Source: Kalaharituber pfeilii (taxonomy: Eukaryota; Ascomycota; Pezizomycetes; Pezizales; Pezizaceae). From it: a DNA stretch of 64,000 nt. The position numbers were made by a program, and so were the translations under genes. How positions within the stretch are numbered: the first letter of the stretch is position 1; every line of letters begins with the position of its first letter. A model generated the notes under the pieces. It did no database searches and had not been told where the DNA came from. It saw only the letters and a program-made list of their open reading frames with translations. Below, in pieces: positions 46,146 through 57,011 of this stretch. The stretch lies in contig WHUZ01000027.1 in assembly GCA_015179045.1 (NCBI GenBank), forward strand, positions 124,001 through 188,000, written 5' to 3'.

Positions 46146-47019
46146 CTTGCCGGTATGTGAGTAGCTATAAAAGCTACGAAGAGGTGTGCGTTATCGTATC
46201 GTTCTCTTGCCTCTGTGTCTGCTTGTATGTCTGTAGCCTGGATAGACAGGTAACTTTCAGGCCTTCTCGCACGAAACTGCCACAAACGCCTCGAATTGAA
46301 CAAATCTCTTCCACTCGATTGTTCGATGGATAAACAGACTGTTCTTCCAGAGCGAGGGAGTATAGAAAGTCTGACTGTAGAGAAATAAGGACGGCGGAAG
46401 TGAGAGAAGAGACAGGGCCAATTATCTCAAATTTGTGAATACCGGGTATATAAATCCTTAAAAGTGCGCTGCTGGCTGGAGAGCTGTTATCCAAATTGTG
46501 TCGGCAATGTTGCGGCGAAACTTTAGGCGCACAAGCATGCAAGCTTTCCCAAAGATGCTACCGTGTCCCTACATAACAGCTCTTAGCATGGCCACGATTG
46601 ATCCAGGAACCAACCACCAGCTGAGGGCCCAGCAGAAAACACTGGATAAAATCAGTCCGGAAAACTGCGCTTGAGCACTGAATACCTGATTGGACTTGTC
46701 TTGCTAAATCTACTTTGCTTTTACGTGGGCCACGGAGTTAAGTTTGGATATCGGATTAATATTGTTCCTCCCGGAAGATCACGTGAGAGGACTTGGCTTG
46801 AATTCCTGTTTATGCTAGGCTAGGAAGGCTTAAATTAGTCTCATACCGGTATGAGACTAGGCTTAAATAAGGTAGCATATTGGATATGAATTTGCAAAAT
46901 TGATAAACCAAAAGGTGATGGAAGACCTCTACTTGATATCTCAAGCAATATGCAAGGGTATATTGGCGTTACGAGATCCGGCAAAGATTTTTGCTGGAAA
47001 TTGAGGGAAGTTGAAATTC
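46146..47019. other. Intergenic with a 24-bp palindrome
   Basis: This lies upstream of Scj1 (-) and downstream of Dcd1 (-). No gene is seen. It contains the palindrome with 9-bp flanking repeats at 46827-46868. Confidence 0.5.
46827..46868. repeat. 24-bp palindrome flanked by exact 9-bp direct repeats
   Basis: The perfect palindrome 46836-46859 has half TAGTCTCATACC and mirror half GGTATGAGACTA, with no spacer. GGCTTAAAT flanks it on both sides (46827-46835 and 46860-46868). It shares the outer arms TAGTCTC/GAGACTA and the 9-bp duplication length with the site at 27681-27717. Confidence 0.87.
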
Positions 47020-48406
47020 TCAATCGCAGAGATTCACCAGTCCCTCTCGAGGCTGTAAAAAAGATGTCGTTAGCAATTACAGGTGACTATGTGGGTAGCC
47101 GGAAGTATTACCGGGTGGAACTGGCGTAGTTTGACGCCTCCTTCAGAAAGGACTCTGGCTGTCTATGTGTTCATAACTGTGATTAGCTGTTAACTTTCTA
47201 CAGTCTGATAACGGACACCAACCGACCTCTTTGTCCATGCTATAGCCCTGGCTATACACAACCTCAGATATGCCCACCTGGACAATCTTGATACTGCAGG
47301 TCAAGCAAGGACAGCTGATTTCGCAGAAATTAGCATCATGAATTGAGAGTAAACAAGATAGACTGATACTTACGTATCACAATAAAGGATTGACCCATCT
47401 CTAATCCTTTCTCTCCCCGCCTCTAATAGTGCGTTTTCTTCTGCGTGCAAACACAAGCACATACTTAAGCTTAACCCTGTACCATCACCATGATTGCACC
47501 GTTTACACCCTCCCTCATTACAATTGAGCAATCCTCTTGGCGCACCATTGTAACCCGTCGAGATAACTCTCTTCTCTTGCACAATGACGCAGCCTACTCT
47601 TCGCTTCATACAGTTCGACCGCTGCGCTGCAAGTGAGGCTAGCCGCATAAAGTACGCGTCCCATGTAGGTCTCAATCGTGCCTCGTCCACAAGGTCCAAT
47701 TGCTGAAGTTTGGAATACAGTGTAGAGATAGAGGCGCTGGAATTGAGTAGCTTAATGGTTGCTCTCTGGACGAGCGAGGCGAGGCCGTGAGTATGATGGT
47801 ACATGTGTGCATCTGACTTACGTACAAACTCCTCCAAACTCGGAGCCTCGAGTGAAAGAGATTCACATCTATACTTTGTGAGTCACGGTTTGAATTTCTG
47901 GATGATCTTCTGAATCTGGAACGTACCGGTCTTTGTACCTTTTCCATCTGACGCTAACAGGTGCATCTACAGATACAAGAATGAAGAATGGGCGTTGCAG
48001 TAGCAGCTCCAATACCGTTTCCTCCCGGATATCTGTAGTCACGAACCGATCTCTCCAACGTTTCGTAACGTAGTCTAGCAGATCTTCTGCGCTGAAAAAG
48101 CATATTGCTCCTCTCCCATTCTCGTCAAAAACTGTCGATGAGACAATGCCGTCTCGGGAGATGAATGCATTATCATCATCATCATCATCATCATTCTGGG
48201 AAGCCTGTGTCCTGGTGAGCTCTAGTGCAGGGGTTTTCAACGTGAGCACCTGAAAGTTGTGTTCTTGGACAAGGAAATTGGCAACTTCATGCTTGCCAGC
48301 ACACAGGCCTGGGAGAAAATGTATCGAAAATGTCAGCAAACACCGAATTGCGCACAGCTTTCAAAGATCGCCTGGGGTGCGTACCTCCGCACAACCCTAT
48401 TAACAT
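47020..48406 (-). CDS. dcd1: Deoxycytidylate (dCMP) deaminase
   Basis: This enzyme deaminates dCMP to dUMP, the substrate of thymidylate synthase, using zinc. Exon 1 (48406-48385) encodes MLIGLCGG and splices in phase 1 to LCAGKHEVANFLVQEHNF, giving a nucleotide-kinase-like P-loop, as in fungal Dcd1. A run of seven Asp from an ATC repeat (48173-48192) follows SQN. The deaminase domain has RPTWDAYFMRLASLAAQRSN, MKRRVGCVIVQEKRVISTGY, GAPRGLLNCNEGGCKRC, the zinc/proton-shuttle motif LHAEENALLEAG, and in the next exon CPCLTCSIKIVQVGISEVVY with PCxxC. The last exon gives PPREGLVNLCD and the stop at 47020-47022. All catalytic positions are present and the gene is intact. At least six exons were read by eye. 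Confidence 0.93.
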
Positions 48407-49483
48407 TTGCTGTTGAGATTTTTTACTTTCTGCAGCTCAAGAGAAATAAAGAGTTTAGTGACAACAAAGCGAGAATAAGCGCTCACGGGGGCACTCCAAG
48501 AGCTATGCATATCATAGGCTAGTTGCTTTCCCTCTTTCGGGATAAGCTTAGTTCAGCATCTACATCGGTCATGTGACGAGGATCTTTACCCCTCCATTGC
48601 CCCTCTTTGGCCCCAAGGTTCACACCGTTGCAATTTGGGGTTGGGGGGTTGGGGGGGAAGCCCAACAACTATGCGTCCGTCACATTTCACCAGCATTAGA
48701 ATCCATGTCTTGCGTATGTGTGTGTGCGTGTTTTTCTCATCATGTTTCTTATTCTTCCCCTTTTGTCTCAAGCCTTGGCCGTGACAGGACGGCAAGGGAG
48801 CCATGAGGTCAATTGTAAACCGGTCGTCATATGATAGCACGGCTGGAGCTGTGATTTCTGAAAATTGTGAAGGTGAATTACTCGATGATCTTTTCAACCC
48901 TCCAGTGCATGCTCGCAGTGCGTCAGCTGAAGGGCAATTCGTTGCAGGGAAATGGCCGCTCTCGCCGGGCGTGATGTGCTAGTACAGTATGTGCAATGCT
49001 TGTCAAAGAGCAGGTTCACAAGCTGCCCTTGCTCGGGCTCGATCTGCGCTGCCCCTGGGCCAGCCAATCGACACGCCCACCGCACCACGGCGAGGCCAGG
49101 TAAGCTGGCGGCTATCGCGATTTCATCAGAAGCCCCGCTTTTGGCTCGGCCGTCGTCCGTCGTCCGTCGTCGAGCTGCATGCGATGCCATGCCATGCCGT
49201 TCATGGCCCTATGGCCCAGCCTTGGCCGCAGCAATCGCAGCACACCCACCCACAGCCCACACACACAGCAGGGCCACCCCTCCTCGCCGTCTCGAAGCCC
49301 AGCCCGGCCCCCAAGAAATTTCCCCACGTACCTTCAAGAAGTATTTCTCCTCCTCATCCCCCCCTTCCCCCCCCCACCCCACCCCACCCCCACTCCAATC
49401 GAGCTCATCTATCACCAAGCAATAGCCCAACTCGACCCATATTCTACCAGACTGCACATCCTACGCCGGATCTATAAATCACA
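48407..49483. promoter_or_regulatory. Divergent promoter region, Dcd1 / cyclophilin
   Basis: About 1.1 kb lies between the divergent starts. 48900-49300 is GC-rich, with GTCGTCCGTCGTC repeats. 49340-49400 is C/T-rich (CCCCCACCCC), right before the cyclophilin start. No gene is supported. Confidence 0.45.
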
Positions 49484-50360
49484 ATGTCTGAAATTGTCAG
49501 GACTTATTTCGATGGTATGCTAACTTCGCACACGCCGTCAATTGCGTCTTGCAATTGGTGTTGCTAACATTCTGTGCAGTGGAGTGGACTGATGCCACTG
49601 GAAGTAATATTCCCTCTCCCTCAATCATCCGTGGACAGTCTCCAGAATTTGAGTGCCTCCTCTCTACTTTCCCGTCGCAGAGGTGCTTGACAGTGTTCTG
49701 GAGACTACCACCCACAATGACCACCCCCCGTGCCCCAGTGGTTCATACGGTGTACTAAATTCTCATAACATAGCGCACACCGGACGTATCAACTTCAACC
49801 TCTTCAAGGGTGTCGTCCCAAGGACTGTAGAGAACTTCCGTGCACTCTGCACTAATGAAAAAGGATTTGGATACGAAGGGTCCTCATTCCACCGAATCAT
49901 CCCTCAGTTCATGCTTCAGGGCGGGGATTTCACCAATCATAATGTCTGTTTACCTCTTCCTGAATCTGAAAGCACAATTGTATTAACACTTTCCTCTATA
50001 GGGTACTGGTGGAAAATCCATCTACGGCGAGAAGTTTGTGGATGAGAACTTCAAGCTACGCCACGATAGGCCCTACCTTCTATCCATGGCTAACGCTGGC
50101 CCAAATACGTAAGTTGTTTTCGTGATTCTTTCACATATCTCCCTTTTCCCATGGTGATAATTTTAACATGCTCTCTTAGAAATGGCTCCCAATTCTTCAT
50201 TACTACAGTCGTCACGAGCTGGTTGGATGGCAAGCACGTCGTCTTCGGTGAGGTGGCTGATGAGGATTCCAAAAAAATTGTCAAGATGCTTGAGGCCACA
50301 GGCTCTTCATCTGGTGAAGTCAAACGGAAGCCAACCATCATTAAGGCCGGTGAAATCTAG
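49484..50360 (+). CDS. Cyclophilin-type peptidyl-prolyl isomerase
   Basis: Cyclophilins catalyse cis-trans isomerisation of X-Pro bonds and bind cyclosporin A. Five exons (49484-49514, 49580-49603, 49774-49943, 50002-50108, 50180-50360) sum to 513 nt, or 170 aa. This is the size of a single-domain cytosolic cyclophilin. Exon 1 encodes [10 protein letters not shown] and exon 2 only eight codons, VEWTDATG. Then come [39 protein letters not shown] with the catalytic Arg, [54 protein letters not shown] and the Trp of [13 protein letters not shown], which contacts cyclosporin. There is no signal or targeting peptide, so it should be cytosolic/nuclear. The frame through the 170-nt intron 2 is only a shadow. 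Confidence 0.93.
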
Positions 50361-50638
50361 GTTTAAATTTTCGTGGATGGCCAGGAATTCTTTTTTGAAT
50401 ATTGCTTCAATGCCGTGACCATCTGTATGGGGGGAAAATATGCTTTTGTACCCAGTCTGAAGGGGAATGTAGCTATATCACCAATGGAGATTTCATAAGG
50501 GGACCTTTCTACCCAAAGATATGAATGAACCTTGTATAGAGGATGTAATTATGACATAAATACCGTTTGGATTCCGACTGAATGAAATGAACCCAACGCC
50601 CATGCCATGTCAAAGCTCATGAAACAGAAGATGGAACA

Positions 50639-51266
50639 TCACAACACCTTTCCCAACAACTCCATCACCTCAAAAAACACATTCCGCTCTATCCCTCCCA
50701 TCCCACTTTCGCCCCAACTTCCTTTTTCCAACCCCAACCCCAGCACTACTGTCCTTGTTTCATCCACATCTCGCATCCGAATCGCACTTGCAAGTTGCGC
50801 TGCGTACAGCTGCCCCACAGCTTCACGCTCGCTGCAGCCCCCGCCCAACAGCGTTGTGGGCGTCAGATGTGAGAGGGGAAGCATAGCCTGAGTATCTTCG
50901 CCATTGTCAAGGTCGTCTGGGATAACGACTGTGGTATGTGGCCGTAGGGGGTTAGAGGGTTGGGAGACATTGAGGGGGACGTGGAACTATGATCGAGGTC
51001 AGCGTATGCATATATATATATATATACTATTGTGAGATTTTATATTAGGGAAAGAGACAACGAACCCATTGCGCCAGCCTCCCATTCTGCGACACGGTGA
51101 CGATGATCTTATCTGCGAGCCATACAGACATTGCGTCTGTGCGGACGTTGTTGATGGCGGAGCTGGCCGTGCGGGTGAGGGCTGGGTAGGCTGTCTTTCG
51201 GGGACGCGGGGGAGGTCGGTGAGAGCGAGGCGTCTCGGAGGATGTGGGAAGGAGTTGGCTAGCCAT
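50639..51266 (-). CDS. Proteasome assembly chaperone 3-like protein
   Basis: PAC3/Poc3 works with PAC4 to assemble the alpha ring of the 20S proteasome. Two exons (51266-51066 and 50986-50639) sum to 549 nt, or 182 aa. The N-terminus is Pro/Ser/Arg-rich (SETPRSHRPPPRPRKTA). A strand-rich core follows: VRTDAMSVWLADKIIVTVSQ, then NGRLAQW joined by the intron to FHVPLNVSQPSNPLRP. The C-terminal half has LPLSHLTPTTLLGGGCSERE, AVGQLYAAQLASAIRM and TRTVVLGLGLEKG. These blocks match fungal PAC3-like proteins as I remember them. The protein evolves fast, so I am less sure of the name than of the gene. The intron donor is GTTCGT, which is uncommon. Confidence 0.75.
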
Positions 51267-52608
51267 CAAAAATGAACTATTCTGGAGAGGCCAAATTCGT
51301 TTCCAACAGGAGAATCGATGGAACTCTGAAGTGCAGAACTGTTGAGCGCGGCGTTGAATATGGGGCAAGTCTCGATGAGGAGCACGTGATCAGTGATGGT
51401 TATTTGTACCGATGCAGTGGTAGGTGGGTTCCTTGTTACTCAAGATTTCACATATGATATAGCACATGGGTACGGTTTGACTTGCACTATCACTCAGAGG
51501 CCTGCTATTTTCCTTAGGCGTAGAACAATGCTCTCAATGATGGATTTTTAACCCAACTGAACAGTAATCATGAACCCAACCGGCGTCACAAACAGTGCTT
51601 ACAATGATTCAGGGTATATATATACTTACCATTCCTACCCTCTTACACCAACCTCCCGGCTGCTCTATCGTAGGCCCATCGTAGCCCCTATACCGAACAC
51701 AAGCCACCGCCCCCAGGCAGCTCCGCTTCGAGTAGTATGGGAACGCCGGCCGTGCAAGGCTGTTGAACAAACTTGTGAGATATGATAAACCTTTGGTCAA
51801 TTTTTGCAAGGAGTTATCAGAGGACGGAACTAATTTCAGTAGGTAGGTAGCTATAGGTAAAGTACTACTTAGTACATAGCACCCCCGCATGTATGTTATG
51901 TTACGTTAGATACTAGCGAAACTAGAGTGTTTGGAGCGACTCGAGATTGTTTTTCTCGATGTAGTTGAGTGTGTTGGAAGTGTTTTCGAGTTTGACATAC
52001 TCACATCTAATATGGGAGGGAGAGGTTATTATATACTTACCTAAATCATGTTCTATACACATCCAATTACCATTTCTCTCGCTTTCCGCCGAAGCTCCCC
52101 ACCTCACCACTATTCAACGCACATCAAAAGTCTAGAGAATGCCATCCACGCCCTTTCTTTTCCTGTGCGTGCCTACCTGGAAATAGACACCTGTTTCTCC
52201 AAGAACCTAAGTCAGAAGCTCGAGTAACTGCAACTTTTGGTAGAATGGATATCTGCTCCAGTGTGTTGTGGCCCCATTTTACCTGAAGATAAAGAAGAGT
52301 GCAATGCCAACTGAGGGCCGCATTGGGCCCTTTTCCGATGTATGAGCTCAATATACAATACTAACAAAAAAAAAAAGAAAAAAGAAAAAGGAAAATAAAT
52401 ACTGAACTGGAATCCCGTCTCAGTATCAATTACTTTCGACTTCGAAGTTTTAGGTATCATCAAAAAGCTTCATTACCCCCCACTCAATACTTTTATGCAA
52501 TAATTCATAAAGTTTTAACCTATAGAAATACAGTGAATATAATGGCATATTAGCATACATTAAATAGATATGTAACTCCGTTTCCCTCCTCCCGCCGGCG
52601 GACCTCCA
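51267..52608. other. Intergenic 1.3 kb
   Basis: This lies between the PAC3-like start and the Prp2 end, both on the minus strand. It holds ATATAT runs near 51615 and an A-rich run near 52366-52395. No gene is seen. Confidence 0.5.
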
Positions 52609-55600
52609 TTACACTTTCTCCGCCGCCTGTCCTTTCCCCTTCGGCATCTTCTTCTCGGTCCCTAAGGTCTCCAAGTCCTTCTTCTTGTGATAATGCGGCG
52701 CCACCTCCACTAACCACTCCGGCTTAATCGGCATCACGTTTCTGATGTACTCCTTGCTCGTGAGGACCAGCTCAAAGTACACCACCCACCTCGGATTAAC
52801 CTCGAACAACGTTGAGCTCGGATGTATATAGACCGTCTGTCCATTCTTCACCGTCCGGTAGCTGTCTCCCCCTTTTTGGAGGCGCGCAGCGTTCGGGAAG
52901 AAACCAGCCGTAATAGCTTTTTGAATGGGGATCAGATTGGTGGAGCCAGCGGTCGAGGTGGAATCGACCTCCACCCGATCGCAGAGACGCGCAAGTTGGT
53001 CTCTTACGTCTCGGGCGCGGCACAGCGCTCGATGTTGGAGGAAGTTCTCTCGCGCCCAAACGTAGCTAAAGTTCGTATCCACCCATTGATTCCAAATATT
53101 CAATAATGAAAAGTGGTCACCCCCCTCCTTCGACGTGAAGCGCGCTCTAGCCTGGTCCGCATACAGCTTTTTATCCTTGGGCCTATAGAACAACGACGAC
53201 GATTCTCCGAGCATGGATATTATGCTCAAGACCTCTTCTACGCACCCGTACTTGTCCGCCGCCAAAATCGCCTTCGCGAGCATCGGATCCGTCGGGAACT
53301 CCGCCATCTGCCGTCCGATTTTCGTCAGCTCGCCTTTATCATTCAGGGCGCCCAATGCGTACAGATTCTCCAGGGCGCGCATGAGCGTCTCCGCGGGCGG
53401 AGGGTCCATAAAGTCGAACTCTATCAGGTCGTTAATGCCCAGGGACTTTAGCAATAACACCACAGAATTGAGATTCGTCCTCTGGATTTCCGGAGTATTG
53501 TTATCATCCAACTCGTTATAGTACGCCCACTTTGTGTACAGCCGGAAACATTTTCCAGGCCCAACTCGCCCCGCGCGACCCATACGCTGGTTCGCAGATG
53601 CGCGGGAGCAGGGTGAGACTATAAGTGACTCCATCCCAGTGCGGGGATTATAAACGTTCTCCTTTACAAAGCCCGGATCGATGACGTACACGATACCGTC
53701 TATTGTCAAGGATGTCTCCGCAATGTTCGTCGCCAGCACCACCTTCCTCGCGCCTTCAGGCGTAGGCTCAAAAATCTTGGATTGTAACTCAGAGGGCAGA
53801 TTAGCATAGATAGGACATATTATCATTTCCTTTATCTGACTCCCCAATTTCCTGCACGTCTCCTGTAAATTCTGTTCCGCTGCCTCAATCTCATCCTGCC
53901 CCGTCAAAAAGACTAAAATATCTCCCTTTGGACTGGTGGTATGAATCTGAAATATCGTCGTAATGGCTGCGTTCAAGTAATTCGCCTCTGGCTGCTGTGT
54001 GTAATGAATATCAACCGGATACCTCCTGCCTGGGATATTAAATATCGGCGCATCATCAAAATATGCACTGAACTTCTGTGCGTCCATGGTGGCGCTCGAA
54101 ATCAGTAACTTGAGCTCTGGCCTGAACCGCGCAATGTCCTTTACCAGACCGAATAGGATGTCTGTCGATAGCGTCCGCTCGTGCGCCTCGTCGATCATGA
54201 GAGCTGAGTATGCTCCCAGATCCGGTTCAGTGAGGAATTCACGAAGAAGCATACCGTCGGTCATGTATTTGAGTATGGTCTTTTCGCTAGTATTGTCCTC
54301 GAAGCGGATGGCGTAGCCGACTTCATTGCCTAGCTTGACACCCATCTCTTCCGCGACACGAGCGGCGACGGACATTGCTGCTACACGGCGAGGCTGAGTA
54401 CACCCCACCTTCATCCCACCCTTTGTATATCCTGCTTCATGTAGATACTGCGGAATCTGCGTTGTCTTCCCGGACCCCGTCTCACCCACAATAATCAGCA
54501 CCTGAAACTTCTCAATCGCATCCAGCAGCTGGTCCCTGTAAGCATAAATCGGCAACGACTTCCTCGTCTCCTCAATACTTTGCGCCTTCTTCTCCGCCGC
54601 GTCCAGCTGCGCCAACATAAACTGCTTCTCTTTGGTCGTAAAGTCTCCCTTCTCTGTACTTTCCAGGATAAAGTTGATCTGCTGAGAGTCGTCAAACACG
54701 TATTCATATTCTCCCTCAGCGGTGCGCTCCTGAAATGCCACTTGCGCTTTCGCGTTTCTCGCTTGATGCTGTTCCCATTCCTCCTGTTCTGTCACAAACC
54801 GCTCTTGACCATCGTCGCCACGGTCCACGTACCGCTTATACAGGGCCTCCTCCTTCTTCTTCCGATCGATCTTGCCCTTTTCCGTTATGTAATCCTCCGG
54901 AAGCTGGTATCCGTCCAAATAATCATCGACTTTCAATCTCTCCTCCGCCAATCTCAAAATTTCCTTATTCTTCTCAAATTCGTCCTTCTCCCTTCTCGTC
55001 AAGTCTGGGTTGGTCCGTAACTCCTGCTGCTCCTCAGCAACCTGTTTCCTCAGTAATGCCAACCTCTCTAACTCCCTCTTTTTCAAATACTCCTGTCTGG
55101 ACCTTAATCTCAACTCCGGGAGTGCCGCCGCCCTCGCCTCCGCATCATCCGCTAACGCCCGTCTTTGTGCCAGCAATTTTCCATCCTTTGTCGATGACCT
55201 ATCCTCGACTAGCTTCTTAGTCTTCTCCTCATCCTTCTTCTTCAACCTATTCGCAAACTCATCTCGTTCTTTTAGATCCCTCAATCTCTCCCTCTCCTTC
55301 CGTTCCTCCTCATCCAGCTCCTCCTCATCCTCGTCACCCTCCCCATCGCCAGAGTCCGTCCTTGCGCGCTTTGCTGGCGGCGCAATATCCTCCTCTGCTT
55401 CCCCCTCCCCTTCCATCCCCTCATACTCCTCATCCCCCCACCTGTCCTCATCATCAGTCCTTCGCCGTATCCGTGCCCTTTTCGAACTCAAATCCTTTGC
55501 CTTGGCACCAAATATATCATCATCTTTCTTTCGCTCCCTATCCCCTCTCTCCCGCTCCCGCTCCCGCTCCCGACTCCTACTCCTATCCTTCCTTTCTCTC

Positions 55601-56079
55601 CTCTCCCTCTTCTCTTTCTTAGTTGTCGATGGCGGTGGCATCGCAAGCAGGTCTTCCTCTACATCCATCGCCACCAACGCATACTTCTTTTTCTTCTCCT
55701 TCTCCTTGTCTTTCGCGTCCGCGCCCGCACCCCCATCCCTTCCGTCCCCTCTCTCCCTCACACTTCCGCTACCGCCACCACCACTCCTCCTCCTCGGCGC
55801 CCTCTCATATAACTCTGCCGCAAACCTCCTGACTCCATCGCCCCCCCCTTCCAAAAAACTCCCCAATTTCTCGTTTAACGCAGCTGCGGATTTCGCGGAG
55901 GTCGCGGATGCAATGACAAAGTCGACGATAGTGGGGTCCGCGGCGCCGGTGAACTGTGTACGTCCAGCGGGGACAAATAGATTAGCATTGTCATTGTCGC
56001 ACACGCGGCAGAGGTAAGCAAGTGAGCTTGGGGAACTTACCTTGATGATGTTGTCGGAGACCCAGTTTCGCAAATCCAT
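52609..56079 (-). CDS. prp2: DEAH-box pre-mRNA splicing helicase Prp2
   Basis: Prp2 (DHX16/Cdc28) remodels the activated spliceosome before the first step, using ATP and the G-patch factor Spp2. Two exons (56079-56041 and 55953-52609) give 1127 aa. The start is [13 protein letters not shown], which splices to [21 protein letters not shown] frame extending 78 codons further upstream is not supported, because the family starts at MDLR. The N-terminal third is disordered and very charged, with an RS-like stretch ([20 protein letters not shown]). Helicase motifs are [15 protein letters not shown] (I), DEAHER (II), SATMDAQKF (III), [21 protein letters not shown] (V) and [19 protein letters not shown] (VI). 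The ratchet/OB region ends in [18 protein letters not shown]. The gene is intact. Confidence 0.96.
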   Translation of the reverse strand: MDLRNWVSDNIIKVSSPSSLAYLCRVCDNDNANLFVPAGRTQFTGAADPTIVDFVIASATSAKSAAALNEKLGSFLEGGGDGVRRFAAELYERAPRRRSGGGGSGSVRERGDGRDGGAGADAKDKEKEKKKKYALVAMDVEEDLLAMPPPSTTKKEKRERRERKDRSRSRERERERERGDRERKKDDDIFGAKAKDLSSKRARIRRRTDDEDRWGDEEYEGMEGEGEAEEDIAPPAKRARTDSGDGEGDEDEEELDEEERKERERLRDLKERDEFANRLKKKDEEKTKKLVEDRSSTKDGKLLAQRRALADDAEARAAALPELRLRSRQEYLKKRELERLALLRKQVAEEQQELRTNPDLTRREKDEFEKNKEILRLAEERLKVDDYLDGYQLPEDYITEKGKIDRKKKEEALYKRYVDRGDDGQERFVTEQEEWEQHQARNAKAQVAFQERTAEGEYEYVFDDSQQINFILESTEKGDFTTKEKQFMLAQLDAAEKKAQSIEETRKSLPIYAYRDQLLDAIEKFQVLIIVGETGSGKTTQIPQYLHEAGYTKGGMKVGCTQPRRVAAMSVAARVAEEMGVKLGNEVGYAIRFEDNTSEKTILKYMTDGMLLREFLTEPDLGAYSALMIDEAHERTLSTDILFGLVKDIARFRPELKLLISSATMDAQKFSAYFDDAPIFNIPGRRYPVDIHYTQQPEANYLNAAITTIFQIHTTSPKGDILVFLTGQDEIEAAEQNLQETCRKLGSQIKEMIICPIYANLPSELQSKIFEPTPEGARKVVLATNIAETSLTIDGIVYVIDPGFVKENVYNPRTGMESLIVSPCSRASANQRMGRAGRVGPGKCFRLYTKWAYYNELDDNNTPEIQRTNLNSVVLLLKSLGINDLIEFDFMDPPPAETLMRALENLYALGALNDKGELTKIGRQMAEFPTDPMLAKAILAADKYGCVEEVLSIISMLGESSSLFYRPKDKKLYADQARARFTSKEGGDHFSLLNIWNQWVDTNFSYVWARENFLQHRALCRARDVRDQLARLCDRVEVDSTSTAGSTNLIPIQKAITAGFFPNAARLQKGGDSYRTVKNGQTVYIHPSSTLFEVNPRWVVYFELVLTSKEYIRNVMPIKPEWLVEVAPHYHKKKDLETLGTEKKMPKGKGQAAEKV

Positions 56080-56328
56080 CTGCCTTGCTCTGTAGTTTTT
56101 GGTTTGGTGGACTTTGCGCCTGGCGGTGGAGTGGAGGGGGAGTCTGGAATCGGTCAGACACAAAGCTTGTATATACGAAGGAATGAGTTCACGCTTGCCT
56201 GTAGTGAGCACTATTGCAGGTGCTGTTTGTTGCATGCATGCAACGGGCTTGGCGCGAAGAGGCGAACAAGCAAAGAGCCGCATGGAGATGTTCTGCGGAT
56301 GTAGCCGAGACATCTATGCACAGTATGA

Positions 56329-56431
56329 TACTCGCTGGTCCAAAAGTATTGGAATGGCTTACTAAATATGCATTAGTCAGCCATTCTATGCATTTAGTCA
56401 GCGGTTCCAATACTTTTTGGACCAGCGAGTA
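56329..56431. mobile_element. 99-bp MITE, Tc1/mariner-like ends
   Basis: 56331-56429 is nearly palindromic. The left end CTCGCTGGTCCAAAA then GTATTGGAA is mirrored on the right, with one extra A. The interiors are also related (ACTAAATATGCATTAG versus ACTAAATGCATAG, inverted). A TA flanks each end (56329-56330 and 56430-56431). The GGTCCAAAAGTATTGG-type end and the TA duplication resemble Tc1/mariner elements. It sits about 250 bp upstream of the Prp2 start codon, so it may lie in the Prp2 promoter. Confidence 0.88.
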
Positions 56432-56609
56432 CTTTGGGAGCTGGAATTGAAACCAGGTTTATGGGCTCATAAGATATCGGTGTGGATTGACAAACACACC
56501 AAAGGTAACGTATAGATGTAGGATATCAGATCTCGCTGAATGAAATAACATCAAATAAAATAAAAAAGGAAACGGGAATCGTTGCAAAATGCATAGTAAA
56601 ACAAAGAGG

Positions 56610-56638
56610 AAAAAAAAAAAAAAAAAAAAAAAAAAAAA
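56610..56638. repeat. Poly-A run of 29
   Basis: This is an uninterrupted A run in the intergenic region upstream of Prp2. Confidence 0.8.
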
Positions 56639-57011
56639 CAATGATACAAATTTGGCGGACGAGTTGGAGAATTCCACCCTCTGCCCCACGAATGTCAAAA
56701 ATACACAGCCAACCTTCAGCCAGGCAAGACCTCATACCAAAAAGCTGTTTGGTTATGAATGTTAAGTATGTCTTGGGTTCGTAAACACTAGTTGTCATTA
56801 TCAAGGCATTCCCCCCTCGGAAAGAAAACGAGAAAATTAAAAGCGTCTATCAGAATAGAACATTGAAGATAATGAAACAGGGTACACTCGATAACTCCAA
56901 AATACCCATAAAGAAGAAGCCAAATATGACGCTCATGGTGAAGTGATCCAAAACGATACTGCTGTGGGAAAAACAAGCCGCTCCAACGCTATGCTCCATG
57001 CGATTGGCCCT

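Larger units (their letters stand above)
56080..57011. other. Prp2 upstream region with a MITE
   Basis: This carries the Prp2 promoter, a 99-bp MITE (56331-56429) and an A-run of 29 at 56610-56638. No gene is supported. Confidence 0.55.

Noticed and set aside
49604..49773. Open frame continuing cyclophilin exon 2
   Set aside because: It is a 170-nt intron. Only splicing joins VEWTDATG to GRINFNLF, as the family requires, and exon lengths then sum to 513 nt.
56080..56313. 78-codon N-terminal extension of Prp2
   Set aside because: The family starts at MDLR(N/K)WVSDNI. The extension is low quality and overlaps the likely promoter.
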